DNA of 64,000 nucleotides from Brachyhypopomus gauderio. Its lineage: Eukaryota; Chordata; Actinopteri; Gymnotiformes; Hypopomidae. The notes beneath the pieces were generated by a model. The model did no database searches. It worked only from the letters and a program-made list of their open reading frames with translations, and was not told where the DNA came from. The position numbers were made by a program, and so were the translations under genes. The stretch spans positions 21,195,869-21,259,868 of the forward strand of contig NC_135223.1 of NCBI RefSeq assembly GCF_052324685.1, written 5' to 3'. The stretch's first letter is position 1; each line of letters starts with the position of its first letter. Below are positions 53,220 to 64,000 of the stretch, piece after piece.

Positions 53220-53470
53220 ATGAAAGGCGGGCTTCAGTACGAACAGTGGGCCAACTGTGTGAAGGCGTGCGGAAGCACCGGCGAACTACGCACACGGCTG
53301 GATGACCCCGCCCCCCCGCCCCCCTCCTGCGTCCGCACCGCAGCGACCGCAGTGACGTACGTGCGAGCAGAGGCACGGCTACGGCTAACAGGGGCCGCGC
53401 TGCTATCTCTGGGTAGAAAACCACGCAAACACGAGGTCGATATCGATGTGTCACTGAGGGGCTCTGTGCT
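53220..53470. promoter_or_regulatory. CpG-rich patch without an assigned gene
   Basis: Dense CpG, a GC-box run (ACCCCGCCCCCCCGCCCCCC) and a CRE-like TGACGTAC at about 53352-53359. It looks like a small CpG-island promoter. Both strands are open over about 80-90 codons, but nothing resembles a known protein. It could start a non-coding RNA or be an orphan CpG island. Confidence 0.3.
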
Positions 53471-53947
53471 AAATATCACTGCGGTTGCTTGTGCGTGTCT
53501 GTCAGTCATTCCTCTTTAAACACTCATTATGCCATTCAAATAAATCACCCCCCAAGACCACTACGCTGAACGTTTTCACTGATACCAGCCATGTTCAAAT
53601 TTGCCATTTGCCATTTCGTACTTAAATAATATGCATTATTAGTACAATGGGCAAAGCCAGTATAGTTTGGGCCAAGGAAGGAGTGGCGGTCACTCCTTTG
53701 CACCTCCGTAGTGGTCAGCGCTCGCAGGGAGGGAGCCAGGCCTGTCCCTCACACCTCCTCCCCAACATGCTGACATTTCCCTGTCGCTGGCTCACCCCTC
53801 CCCTCCCCTCCCTCCCAGGAGAGGCTGATGGATGGGCCCCATTTATGAAGCCGCTGCCAGGAGCGTGATCGATCAGGGCTTGGCAAACGTAGCGGACTCA
53901 GCCCCTGGCCCACAGCCTGCCAGCCCTGTCTGATGTCAGTCTGACCC

Positions 53948-54078
53948 GAGAACAGCCCGGCCCGAGATCAGCCCAGCCTGAGATCATCCTGGCCCAAGAT
54001 CATCCCGGACTGAGATCATCCCAGCCCAAGATCATCCCGGCCTGAGATCAGTCCAGCCAGAGAACAGCCCGGCCCGAG
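53948..54078. repeat. 16-bp minisatellite, eight copies
   Basis: Eight consecutive 16-bp units of the form GAGATCATCCCGGCCC. The outermost copies (GAGAACAGCCCGGCCC) are identical to each other, while inner copies vary. Confidence 0.92.
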
Positions 54079-54639
54079 TTAGTACTCTCGCATGGGCACA
54101 GGTGATTCCAGCACATCTTCACCATGACCCAGACACACCGAAAAGGTCCATTATAAAAATTACTTTTTGAAACATTTTATAACTGGTATATTTGAGACAT
54201 AAATGAGTATTAAAATTGATTTTTGGAAGATAATCTATCATAAAGTGACATAGAATCATTATATTTTACCCTTGCTAAATATAATAATTTTAAAAAATAC
54301 TGTTTTTAACATACAGCACTTTTAGCAACAAGCAAGCCAAATGATTCATGGACTGTGCATTTTTAAACATCATACACTTCCCTAACCTTCACAGTTGGAC
54401 ACACACAATCTTTAAAATTTCAATAGGTACTCTTAATAGTGAATGCAACTTATGCAACACTTAACATGAATGGATTTCAACATGTATGTTGTACTGTGTA
54501 AAGGCTGTCACCGCAATCAAACCCAAGCTAATGAAACTTGCCTGGAGATCCATTTCTAGAGACACAAATCCAGACATGCTGACCGCTTCATTAGAAAGTC
54601 TTACATTAGAGATGTGCAGTCTACAGCCTATCCAGTCAG

Positions 54640-55000
54640 CCACACTCTGTCCTGTTCAACACTCGGTCCCTGACTGCTGGACCACCATTGGCTGGATATT
54701 TTTGGGTGATGGAGCACTCAGAACCCAGCAGTGACACAGACGTGGCTGATACACCTGCTACCGAGCAACACTGCATTTCACCACCAGTTCTGGCTAGCGG
54801 TACTTCTATGGGCAAAAACTGACCTCTCAATAACACGACAGAGGTCTACAGTGTAGATGTACATTGTGACACACGATGGTGTGGAGCTGCATATGCATGA
54901 AGTAAAGAGGAGGTAGGTGTTCCTAGTGGTATCTAGTGAACATAGTTGCATGGTAGGTGCTTCAGATAAAGTGGTCAGGGAGTGCTTATAAGAGGGTCAA
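54640..55000. mobile_element. Old non-autonomous dispersed repeat
   Basis: GGACCACCATTGGCTGGATA, TTTTTGGGTGATGGAGCACT and CAGAACCCAGCAGTGACACA match a repeat I recognise as widespread in teleost genomes. The end GGTAGGTGCTTCAGATAAAG fits the same family's terminal part. The central part is decayed or missing. The superfamily is not assigned; identification is from memory. Confidence 0.5.
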
Positions 55001-55323
55001 CTCTAAAGTAGTGACATAGTCAATTCAGCATTTAATTCTACACTGCCTCCAGCTTAATGTCCATTAAGAGTTACATTGAGGACAAACTCTACAATTAAGA
55101 GAATTTCAGAATGTCATCTAAGACTTGAAGCTCAAAAATGTAAAAAATAAAAAAAACCATTATTCAGTCTATAAATTGTACTCAAACTTTTTTTTATTTG
55201 TTACTTTACATTTTGACATTTATCAATTTTTTCAAGCTGCCCTTTCTGATGTCACAAACTCAGATTTAATATGCTTGCAAGATGCTACTGCCACCTACTG
55301 ACATGTTTTAAGAAGTACACAAT

Positions 55324-55344
55324 TTTATTATATAATTATTTATT
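55324..55344 (-). terminator. utp11 polyadenylation signals
   Basis: On the - strand AATAAA occurs at 55344-55339 and 55329-55324, 164-184 nt past the utp11 stop. They would give a short 3' UTR. No other good signal is nearer. Confidence 0.6.
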
Positions 55345-55507
55345 TCAGTATGTTACAAATAAAAGAAACCCTCTTTACATGAAATATGTACAAAATATTA
55401 TTAGAGAGTGGAGAAAAAGACGAGTGAGCAGGTTTGCGGCAACACTTGGTCCAGGCAGGAGAGACTTTCACCGCCCACTGATGACAAACGCAGAATGGTG
55501 GACACCT

Positions 55508-57906
55508 TCATCTTTTCCTCTTGGTTTCAAATTTGTAAACAGCAGGGGCAGTGGCGCTCTCTGTCTGCACCTTCACCTTCTTGTTCTTGTCCTGTGAGTG
55601 ATGACAACACACATGTTAGGACAGCTGTACAGCTTCACTGAAAAATCAGGCTTAACCAAGGACCCGTGGCACCAAGATGTCTATACACCGGACTACAGAT
55701 GAATGAGTGTGCTGTACGGGAGTTTCTAAGCTCCTGCGTAAAGTGGTTTGCTCACTTGAAGGTCTTTGCGCGTCTGGATCTTCTGACTGATGACGAACAT
55801 CTTCTTTTCTCTGTTAATACGCTGAGACAGTTCATTATACTGTAGCATTCGCTGCTTGGCCAGTTTCTGTTGGATGTCCCGATTATGGATCATTTAACAT
55901 CATAAAAATACAAAAACAGACCAGAATAAATCAGACTCTGTACTGTGATGACAGGTAAAATACTATTGGCTGCTATACTGAAAAGCAAAGACAAACATGC
56001 ATCTCAGAGAGCAAGATGGTAGCCAGGTCCAGAAATGTCCAATAATGAAGCAAGCCCGTGTACGCATTAGACATACCGAACAAAACAGGTACCAACCTTT
56101 ACTGTTTGGGGTTCCACAGCTCCCTTAATGCTCTTGTTCACCAGGGTATCCAAAGTAGGTCTGTTATATGTTCGGTCGACAAGTTCAGGCACTGTGTTCA
56201 GGTGTGTGATAAGGTCAAACTCCTCCACTGGGCGATAAATGACAAGATACTTTTAGTCATGTTATTTACATACAAACAGCATTGCAACACTCCTGCAAAC
56301 GAGTAAAGTATGTGTGTGCCTTTGGTGAAAGACAAAATAAAAGGTCCAGATATTAGAAAAAGCATTTATATCTAAGAAACTCCACTGAATCCTAGGATAT
56401 CAGGTCTGCCGAGGCAGGTCTACATTTCTAGCTTACCTTCTTTTGTGGTGTCCACAAAAAAGGTGTGCGTATTTCTCTGTTTACCCTCTGCATCCAGAAG
56501 ATGCAGTTGAGACTTCAATCTTTCGATTTTCTGGAGAAGAAGGAAGCTTTTGTCTTTCTTACCAAATTCTCAATCTCAACAAAATAAAGCCATAGTTCAT
56601 TTACATTCAAAGGTCAACTGTATGCATGATAGTAATGAATCACTGTGGGCTGTGTTGATGCTAGCTGAGGACAGGCTCTTACATTGGCCTCAGATACCCG
56701 CTTCATTTCCACATATCTAATGTCCTGAGTCCTCATGACTTTCTTCTGTTCCTCAGTCATCTCTTCGTCTTTCTGTTTAATCACATGAACTCCATCCTAA
56801 CAGCAACAAACAGCATCCAACAATAAGTGGAACGATGTAAGAAGAAAAAAAAAACCAAGCACAATTCCTTGAAATTGAAATGTCATGCATACGTTTATGA
56901 TTTAGGACACAAGCTCCAACATGAAGATGTACATGAGACCGTCAAATTCGGGACTCCAGTGTTAGTCAAACAATAGTCAACACTGTGTCCAGGCACGCAT
57001 TAGTTATTGACATCTGTGGGTCCACAGATGAGCACCAGTCAATGGTGTGTCTACAAGCAAACGCCGATTAACGGTGTGTCCACAGGTGATTAGTCACACA
57101 CTAAGGCAATCGCATAGGGCACACTCAAAAATTCACAGTGTGATGCATTGCTCTGATTACTCTATATACATCATGTAAACACAGAGGTAGGTGAGAACTA
57201 AAAGATAATATAATACATACATTTAATTGAGAGTGTATCATTTTAAAGTGAAATTCATCTGGGTTCTTGTCCAATGCCTTTTTGCTTAAGGCATTAAGGG
57301 TTCTCTGTTTACGATGGAAGTCACTGTATTAAAAAATATAAAGAACAAAAGTCACATTAAAACCAATTATTCATAGACAACTAAATGTGAATTACTACTG
57401 AATGTAGTACTGAATGTACTGAATGAAGCTTCCTTACTCTGCTCGAAGTTTGTAGTCCTTCTTCTTTTCCAAGAGCCCTAAATTCTTCCTGAATCCGGGC
57501 TGCGTGTAAGAACAAGAGCATCAGTGAAACTGGTTCAGTGTGTACAGCACCAGCACCAGTGTTGGGTCCACCAGACAGCAAGGAAACAGGACACTCCTGG
57601 ACCACAGCAGGACTAATCATCACCGGGCACCTATCTCTCCTTATTAACCTTTTATTAACATTATAAGCTAATAATAATAATAATAATAATAAGCTAATGA
57701 GATATTTTAGCTAACTACCACCTAGCCGCTAAGCTAACTGCTTTGCTACCACATTTGCTAGCATTTCGCTAGCTAATATATGCTAGCTGCTTAGCTACCG
57801 AATCTGAGCAACAGGAATCCACCTAAAGCAACAAAACGGGCATTACCTGAGACCGTTCTCTGTGCTCCCGCTGTTTGGATTTCGTTGCTTTTCTAAACGA
57901 AGACAT
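55508..57906 (-). CDS. utp11: U3 snoRNA-associated protein 11, SSU processome component
   Basis: Eight coding exons on the - strand: 57906-57847, 57499-57438, 57323-57221, 56796-56683, 56530-56437, 56227-56097, 55866-55756 and 55591-55508. All introns are GT-AG, the phases join, and the total is 252 residues plus TGA, against about 253 in human. It starts MSSFRKATKSKQREHRERSQ and continues with PGFRKNLGLLEKKKDYKLRA; DGVHVIKQKDEEMTEEQKKV and MRTQDIRYVEMKRVSEAN; KIERLKSQLHLLDAEGKQR; EEFDLITHLNTVPELVDRTY; QRINREKKMFVISQKIQTRK; and it ends APAVYKFETKRKR. It is highly basic and lysine-rich, as this Utp11 family is throughout. The family works in the nucleolus with U3 in 18S pre-rRNA processing. 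The donor of exon 6 is GTTGGT, the weakest of the set. No frameshift or internal stop is seen. Confidence 0.96.
57669..57691. repeat. (AAT)n microsatellite in utp11 intron 1
   Basis: Seven AAT-type triplets, followed by GCTAA-rich sequence with many GCTAGC-like motifs to about 57790. Confidence 0.8.
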
Positions 57907-58065
57907 GGCTGTAAATGTAAAGGCCAAAGTTTACTTAAGAGACTCAGTCGGGGTGTGTGTGTAACTGCCGACGTTCACGTGCGCGCTGGGCGGATTTCAG
58001 CACCTCACGTTTCACACCAGCAGATTCGGCAGCGTCGCGGAGCGCCGTACTGATACAGCCCAGCT
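57907..58065 (-). promoter_or_regulatory. Predicted utp11 promoter and 5' UTR
   Basis: CpG-rich sequence immediately upstream of the start codon, without a TATA box, as in housekeeping genes. A perfect CACGTG E-box lies at 57976-57981; such sites are bound by MYC/USF-type factors and are common in ribosome-biogenesis promoters. The region drops to A-rich sequence beyond 58065. The transcription start is not resolved. Confidence 0.5.
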
Positions 58066-58085
58066 AATTACATAAATACAATGGC

Positions 58086-58110
58086 AAATAATAAAAAAAA
58101 TAAAAAAAAT

Positions 58111-58164
<54 letters not shown>

Positions 58165-58166
58165 TA
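58086..58166. repeat. Poly(A)/(AT)n tract
   Basis: (A7-8T)n passes into a long A run, then alternating AT to about 58164. It abuts the utp11 promoter. Confidence 0.92.
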
Positions 58167-60990
58167 TTACAAGTATTTTAATTAAAAAATATTTGATTAA
58201 ATAATGTACATAGGATTTACGTACACAGAAAATATCGAGTTACAAATCTATAAAACCATAGTAGTGTATACCCGTAAGCAAATCATTGACCTGTTAGTTA
58301 TAGATTAGTTAAGTCAGTCAAATAAATTATTTATAAAATTTGCACTCAATTGTTTTTACACCTGAACATTTGGATAATTAACAAATAACAATTTAACAAA
58401 CACATAATCTCAACAACAGGGGGCAGTATATTCCATACATTAACCTATCTTGTTTCAGGATAACTGCTTGAGAGAGGGAGAGAGACACAAACATACATTC
58501 ACCTTTTTGATTTACAGCAAATCAGCAACCATGTATGGACAGAAAAACTGTATATTTAAAATGTTGTTCTCACTGTGACACATTTGGATTAAATCCTACT
58601 CTGCTCTTCATCCTATCTCTCTTCCACTGTCTGCATCTTTGCAGGACACTGAGCATGCACCAGCACATTCACTTTATATGGCCATCCGATCAGTGGCATT
58701 CATCAAAGGAATCTATTTTGTCATCTGTGCTGCATAAACTAGGGACTAGGGGAAGATCTCTATAACAAACACCGGGTGTTGAGCCACTGAGTTTATATGT
58801 CTTGGCAGCAGCGCTGACACTCAGAATCACTTTGGTCAAAATAATGAAGGCCTACATCTGCCAGAGAGATTGGTTAATACTAACAGATAATAAGTTTTGT
58901 TTTTCTGAAAAGATTTTTTTTTCTAGGTCCCAGACCCCCAAACTTGACTCTCATCCAGACAGACAGCTTCTATGTATCAATGTGAGAAACCTCAGAAGAA
59001 GACCCCAGTGGTGACAGACACCTGTTTGAGGTGGGTCATTACGCTTGTTCACGCCATCTCTGCTTCCTGGCAGGACCTGGAGCAACATGGAAAATAACCA
59101 TGTGGTGTGAAAACGTGAGCAGAACATGTGACAAAACACACTCCACTTCTTCTATCCTTTGCTCGGGAGAAGAGTAATTACTTAAAGCTAAGCTTCCCGT
59201 CTCTTATTCATTATATGTGAAATATTTCACGCTCGTTAAAAGCTCTACAGTAAACACTGAAATCTGCCTTTACATTGTTTTACAGACAATTAGGCATAGC
59301 TGTAATAATAAAATGACACGCTCCATGACGGTCCTCCTCTTGGCTTTGATGTGCCATACATACAATGGAGCAGCCTGCTGACAGAGCAGTCACATCTGTA
59401 AACACACCTGAAACAAAAGAGACCAAGAGGAACATACACATCTCATCTCCACCCCCACGTTCCAGGCAAACATCTCTTATAATGGCCAAGGACTTGTTTT
59501 ATATGTATGGGTTTGCATGCAGGGAGCATGCAGAGTGGTTTGTGGCAAAAGCAAAGAAGAATGGAAACACTTTTTCTCTGTAATGGCCTGCTTGTTAACT
59601 GACTGACCTGAGTAAGTTTCCATCCCCACGATAGGCCATATAGCTGAAGATGTATGAAACCACTATGTCTTGTTGACCGCTCCTAGGGAAACTGAACCAC
59701 AGTGATGCACGTAAACATTTGATTTGTGTCTCAGCCTATGCATTCTCTGATGTTAGCCCAGGTTGAGCTAGTGTTTCGCCGGAGGCAAACGCACATGACA
59801 GACCGTGGGGTCACTGGTTTATGATGGGTCCGGATGTCTGGAATGCCATCACTCGACAGATATATTAGTGTTTGGTTTCTTTAATGCAAGCTTGTGAAAG
59901 TAACACAAATGACGTGATGCTGGTGAGCAGGAGCTGAGCTCAGGGAGCTGGAATGTCTCCTCTGGCCACAGCAGTTCTCCTCCTGCCCCCTACCCAGAGG
60001 GTAAGGCCATTATCTGCAGCAGGGCCCCAGCCCCCCTCATGCCCCATGTATATGCCATAAGCTTTTGAAAATGCTGCTCTCTAAAAGAGATCAGCTGAAA
60101 GAGACTCTGGAGTCTGTCTTGTGACATACACTAAGTAGTCGTCAGAATCAGTTAAGAGCATTCTGGGAGTTAAGAGCATTCTGGGTAGTACAGTCTGATT
60201 GGACCAGCAGTTCACAAAGGGGGGTGATGAATGAATGACTAGGGGATTTCCTGTCAACAGGGAATGTTTTCATTAGCTGATAAACACATCACACTTCCTA
60301 TTTCTTTCCTAAGAAACAATATAGCTTAAGTCCCATTTCTCCCAAAAAGGCCCTTTGCGTAACTTATGTAATAATGTATATATATAACAATCTTTCTTTC
60401 CTTTAAAGGAAAGAAGGTTTATTACATCCATCAGTCTTCCTGAGCTATTGGCAGTGCCCTGAAGAGGGGGTCTGTAGGAACTTCAGGCAAACTCCTCATT
60501 TACTAAGCTGACAATGTAAATATCACATATGCATCAGGTCAGCAGCTTGACAGCCGGGAGGCGAAATTGTTTCTGGATCTGGTAGTCCTGACCGAATGCA
60601 GTGGGACCATCTGGCAGACAGCAGGGAATAAAACGTTGTCTGGGTGCAGAGTGAATGATTTCTAATGGTGTTGTGTGCTTTCCTCACACATCTCATGTGC
60701 TGTGTATAAGTAATATGAGTCTGTGTGAAGCCTTTAAGTTTTAACAGTTAACAACCGTAGATTACGTCCTCATCATAGTTGTTTCTAGAACACCTGCGGA
60801 CGATCCGATGTCCAATGAGATTCCTGACGGAGGAACAGCATCTTTGTTAAGAAGCCACCTTCAGGTGTTTGATGGCAGCTTCCTTGATTTTGCATGAGTG
60901 AGATGGCGGTACCTGTGTTTGAGTTGAACTCTTTTATTATGCCTAGTTGACACCTAAGGAGATTTGAGCTTTTTAGGTTTGACTATTTTA
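58167..60990. other. Intergenic region upstream of utp11
   Basis: No gene or recognisable repeat is seen apart from a palindrome at 60394-60415. The frames present are all short (under 80 codons) and show no known domain. Confidence 0.5.
60394..60415. repeat. 22-bp perfect palindrome
   Basis: TTCTTTCCTTTAAAGGAAAG followed by AA is self-complementary over 22 bp, centred on TTTAAA. It lies next to a short TA-rich stretch. Function unknown. Confidence 0.7.
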
Positions 60991-61000
60991 TCATGTAGGA

Positions 61001-61086
61001 AATAATAATAATAATAATAATCTTTATTTGTATAGCACCTTTCATACATACATGCAACTCAAAGTGCTTTACAGTATAAATAAAAA
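61001..61086 (-). mobile_element. LINE/SINE 3' tail with (ATT)n end
   Basis: On the - strand it reads ACTGTAAAGCACTTTGAGTT, then GAAAGGTGCTATACAAATAA followed by AGATT and (ATT)n. This is the 3'-end type of fish L2-like LINEs and of SINEs that use them, ending in a microsatellite as expected for target-primed insertion. It may be the 3' end of the reverse-transcriptase relic at 61785-62745 on the same strand, but about 700 bp of unassigned sequence lies between. Confidence 0.72.
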
Positions 61087-61578
61087 GAAACATTAAATGG
61101 TTTTATGCTATGTTTGCTATCTTCCCCAAACCAGGGAAAGTTGGAGGTTCCCTGTTTGATTGTATTAATTATGTTGAGTGGTAAACTGGACAGGTAAGAC
61201 GGGCACCCTGTACATCGTGAGTAGGTGTTGAGCTTCATTAGGTAAGGGGCGGGCACCATCTATGTATTTGTCCTTTTGATAGGAAAGGTTAGTTAGGTTT
61301 GTTTGTCCCATTAGGGGGTTAGTGATATGTTAGGATAGTTTTATTTTATTCGTTTTGTTTCTTTCCTTGGGTGCCGCTCTTGCCCATATTTCCCTCTGAA
61401 GTTTGCCTCAGATGAACTTTACAGGAAAAGAGTCATTAAAAAGATGTTTGGCTGTCTGGTAGTGCTCTGATTATTGGTTCGTGGGTATATTCGTTTTTAA
61501 TTTTTTGCTTCATTTCATTACATTTGCCACATTGTGTTGCTGCTCCTCCAATGGCGTAGACCTAAGCATAAATGTGTT

Positions 61579-61601
61579 GGGGGGGGGGGGGGGGGGGGGG
61601 G
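61579..61601. repeat. G23 homopolymer
   Basis: Twenty-three consecutive G; length is likely uncertain. Confidence 0.88.
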
Positions 61602-61784
61602 TCATAATAAGAAGTGAGGCTCCAGTAATGAGCCAAGCTGTTTTCATCACTTGTTTTGTCACCATGTAGTCAGTGATGATGAATTTGCCTCATCAGGCTC
61701 TGATGCAGTTGGTCAGTCCACTCAGCACCAAATATCTGAGGTTGTCCAGGATCCAGTCAGCCATATTGACTTTCCTCTCTCTAT

Positions 61785-62745
61785 TTAGTTATTTGAGGTT
61801 TTGCCAAGACTTCTAAACGAACTGCATGATTTTGACGGTTCAGGACAGAATGTCAGTGATGTGTCTGAAGTTATTTGAAGACACTGACTCTTTCCACTAC
61901 TAATGATCAGAGTAGCATGTGCCCCAGGCACTGTCTCGAGGCTGACAATTACCACCTTCATGTAGTCATCTTTGGGAAGCAGGTTTCTGTTCAAGTCCTG
62001 TGCTATAAAGACTTTTGTCTCATCATTGTGGGGTGTTTCCACCTTGCTGGTGATGAGGACCACAACAGAGTCAGCTGTGAACATTATGACGAGGCCTGAC
62101 TCACACTGTGCAGCACTGTCTCATGGAGCAGGGCGTGTTCAGAGAGCACCTGGTGGGAGGGGAGTCTGTCGGCTCAACATGACGTAGGTGAGCAAACCCC
62201 CATCTAGACCAAAGGACTTGAGCTCGGTAATCAACGTGATGGTGGTGAATGCTGACTTGGAATCAGTAAATGGCATTCGAGCATTATTTCCTTCTCAAGC
62301 CTCTAAAAGCAGTGCAATGTGATGGGAGCTGAGAAAATGTGATTGTGGGGGTTTTGCCACCATAGTCTTCAGATTGAAACGGCATCCTGGGCAGGGATAG
62401 ATTTAGAATATCAGTGAAAGAGACCCAGTAGACACAACCATGCTCTGAGCATTTGGCTTGGTGCAGATTCATATCAAAGTTACGCAGGTATTCACCCTCA
62501 TTAGAGAACGTTGTTGGGATGTATTTGGCACACAGGCGTCATTGGGTCTTGTACAGGTGGTTCTGCCCTTGTAAGTCAGTGATTGGCTGAATTCCATTCC
62601 ACACCTGTTGTGGTTCTAAATGATTACAGAAGTTTTTCTCACTTTGTAGCTTGCAGTAGTTTGCAGATTTGATGACGTTATTCTGGTGATCCCAGCTGCT
62701 TTGTGTGAAAGCCTCCTTGCAGAAGTGAACTTCTCTGTTCATACA
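61785..62745 (-). mobile_element. Dead non-LTR retrotransposon, reverse-transcriptase relic
   Basis: The - strand translates in broken frames to a heavily decayed reverse transcriptase in the right order. First comes a linker resembling the region before the RT domain (PQQVWNGIQPITDLQGQ, about 62610-62560). Then RMPFTDSKSAFTTITLI (about 62280-62230) sits where the first catalytic-Asp motif is expected. MFTADSVVVLITSKVE (62084-62037) stands where FADDTTVVGLI-type active-site sequence normally occurs, with the second Asp changed. A thumb-like stretch then runs to about 61790. Stops, frameshifts and the altered active site show it is inactive. Probably Rex1/L2/Jockey-type; clade not certain. Confidence 0.72.
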
Positions 62746-62921
62746 AGTATATTATAGTATTGTATCTTGTGGTTACAGTAAACAATTTCTTCATACAGTC
62801 CATCATTTGTAATGCATGTTCATTCTTTTTTAGTGTTTGTAAGCATTCAAAATACTACTTGAGTAATGACCCAGACACTCCCTAAAGCTTTGTGGTGTTC
62901 CATTATCTTAACCACATACAT
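62746..62921. other. Short unique spacer
   Basis: AT-rich unique sequence between the LINE relic and the Tc1-type element; nothing recognised. Confidence 0.5.
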
Positions 62922-63912
62922 TATATTGCCATAAGTATTCGCTCACACATCCAAATGATTGGAATCAGGTGTTTCAATCACTTCCATGGCCACAGGTTTT
63001 TAAAATTAAGCACCTAGACATGCAGACTGTTTTTAACAAACATTTGTGAAAGAATGGATGGCTCTCGGGGGCTCAGTGAATTCCAGCATGGAAATGTGAT
63101 AGGATGCCACCTGTGTAACAAATCCAGTCATAACATTTCCTTGCTCCTAAATATTCCACCGTCAACCGACAGCTGTATTATAAGAAAATGGAAGTGTTTG
63201 GGAACGACAGCAACAGCAACTCAGCCACGAAGTGGTAGGCCACGTAAACCTGACTGAAACGGGTCAGTGGATGAAGTGGCACACAGCCACTGGACTCTAG
63301 AGGCGCGTTGTCTGGAGTGACAAATCACGCTTCTCCATCTGGCAATCTGATGGATGAGTCTGGGTTTGGCGGTTGCCAGGAGAACGGTACTTGTCTGACT
63401 GCCTTGTGCCAAGTGTAAAGTTTGGTGGAGGGGGGGGGATTATGGTGTAGGGTTGTTTTTCAGGAGTTTGGCTTGGCCCCTTAGTTCCAGTGAAAGGAAC
63501 ACTAAATGGTTCAGCATACCAAGACATTTTGGACAATTCCATGCTCCCAACTTTGTGGGAACCGTTTGGAGCTGACCCCTTCCTCTTCCAACATGACTGT
63601 GCACGAGTGCACAAAGCAAGGTATAAAGACATGAATGGTCTGGTGTGGATGAACTTGACTGGCCTGCACAGAGTCCTGAGCCAAGCCTTCTCGTCCAAAA
63701 TCAGTATGTAACCTCACAAATGCGCTTCTGGAAGAATGATCAAAAATCCCCATAAACACACTCCTAAACCTTGTGGACAGCCTCGCCAGAAGAGTTTAAG
63801 CTGTTCTAGTTGCAAAGGGTGGACCAACATCATTTTATACCCTATGGATTAGGAATGGGGTGACACTTAAGATCATATGTGAGTCAAGGAAGGTGAGCGA
63901 ATACAGGGTATA
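62922..63912 (+). mobile_element. Nearly full-length, inactivated Tc1-type transposon
   Basis: The ends TATATTGCCATAAGTATTCG (62922) and, inverted, TATACCCTGTATTCGCTCAC (from 63912) form imperfect terminal inverted repeats flanked by TA. The length of about 1 kb is slightly short for a Tc1 element. The + strand encodes a broken transposase: MDGSRGLSEFQHGNVIGCHL (63054), QPRSGRPRKPD, then the first Asp motif VWSDKSRFSIWQSDG (about 63310-63354), and the second-Asp region LFQHDCARVHKARYKDMNG (about 63583-63640). Then comes a decayed third-acidic region (LDWPAQSPE in another frame, about 63655). Stops and frameshifts disable it. A deletion near 63260 removes part of the region between the DNA-binding and catalytic halves. 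Confidence 0.9.
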
Positions 63913-64000
63913 TTCATATGTATACTAAATTAACTTTTCAACTGAAAGTTTGCAAACATTTGATTTAGTTTAATCTGGTATTGGATTATGGATTAGATGC

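Larger units (their letters stand above)
52900..55320. other. Intergenic region 3' of utp11
   Basis: It contains a CpG-rich patch (53220-53470), a 16-bp minisatellite (53948) and an old dispersed repeat (54640-55000). The remainder is AT-rich with no gene seen. Confidence 0.5.

Noticed and set aside
57530..57622. Possible C/D-box snoRNA in utp11 intron 1
   Set aside because: A C-box-like GTGATGA and later CTGA exist on the - strand, but there is no terminal stem and no convincing guide region.
58802..59583. Short frames around 58.8-59.6 kb as possible gene
   Set aside because: All under 75 codons, without domains or consistent splice sites.

Overview
The window looks like nuclear DNA of a teleost fish, probably an otophysan. 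The reasons are one intronless POU gene and one GT-AG multi-exon gene set in tens of kilobases of non-coding DNA, very abundant (TG)n/(CA)n and (GA)n microsatellites, decayed Tc1-type transposons, L2-type LINE pieces, a tRNA-derived SINE with a LINE-like tail, and hAT-type fold-back elements. No bacterial-style operon, CRISPR array or viral genome is visible. The order assignment is inference; teleost is well supported.

Only two protein-coding genes can be supported. The first is pou3f1 (class III POU transcription factor, Oct6/SCIP/Tst-1) at 28313-29419 on the + strand: one exon, 368 residues, with complete POU-specific and homeodomain regions. The second is utp11 (small-subunit processome protein) on the - strand at 55508-57906. 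I rebuilt it as eight coding exons with GT-AG introns, giving 252 residues. The two genes point at each other across about 26 kb. From memory of the human map, POU3F1 and UTP11 are also convergent neighbours, so this is an ancestral vertebrate linkage.

Layout: 1-28 kb is non-coding DNA upstream of pou3f1, with one L2 relic (1.3-2.3 kb), one Tc1 relic (11.0-11.6 kb), one SINE (22.4 kb), four large minisatellite or microsatellite zones and several unique, TAAT-rich blocks that look like conserved non-coding elements. From 28 to 31.5 kb lies pou3f1 with its promoter and 3' UTR. From 31.5 to 55 kb is more regulatory-looking desert with enhancer-like blocks, including an octamer plus MORE-like block at 35.7-35.9 kb and a palindromic SOX motif at 38.19 kb. 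It also holds two fold-back elements (45.7 and 52.8 kb), a GC-rich CpG patch (53.3 kb) and many simple repeats. From 55.3 to 58.1 kb is utp11 with its promoter. From 58 to 64 kb is repeat-rich DNA with a LINE 3' tail, an antisense reverse-transcriptase relic and an almost full-length but dead Tc1-type element.

No novel enzymatic or defence system was found. The most interesting content is probably cis-regulatory: several POU-dimer, octamer and SOX-dimer motifs flank pou3f1 and suggest autoregulation and neural/Schwann-type enhancers. Conservation of these blocks was judged by eye only; no alignment could be run.
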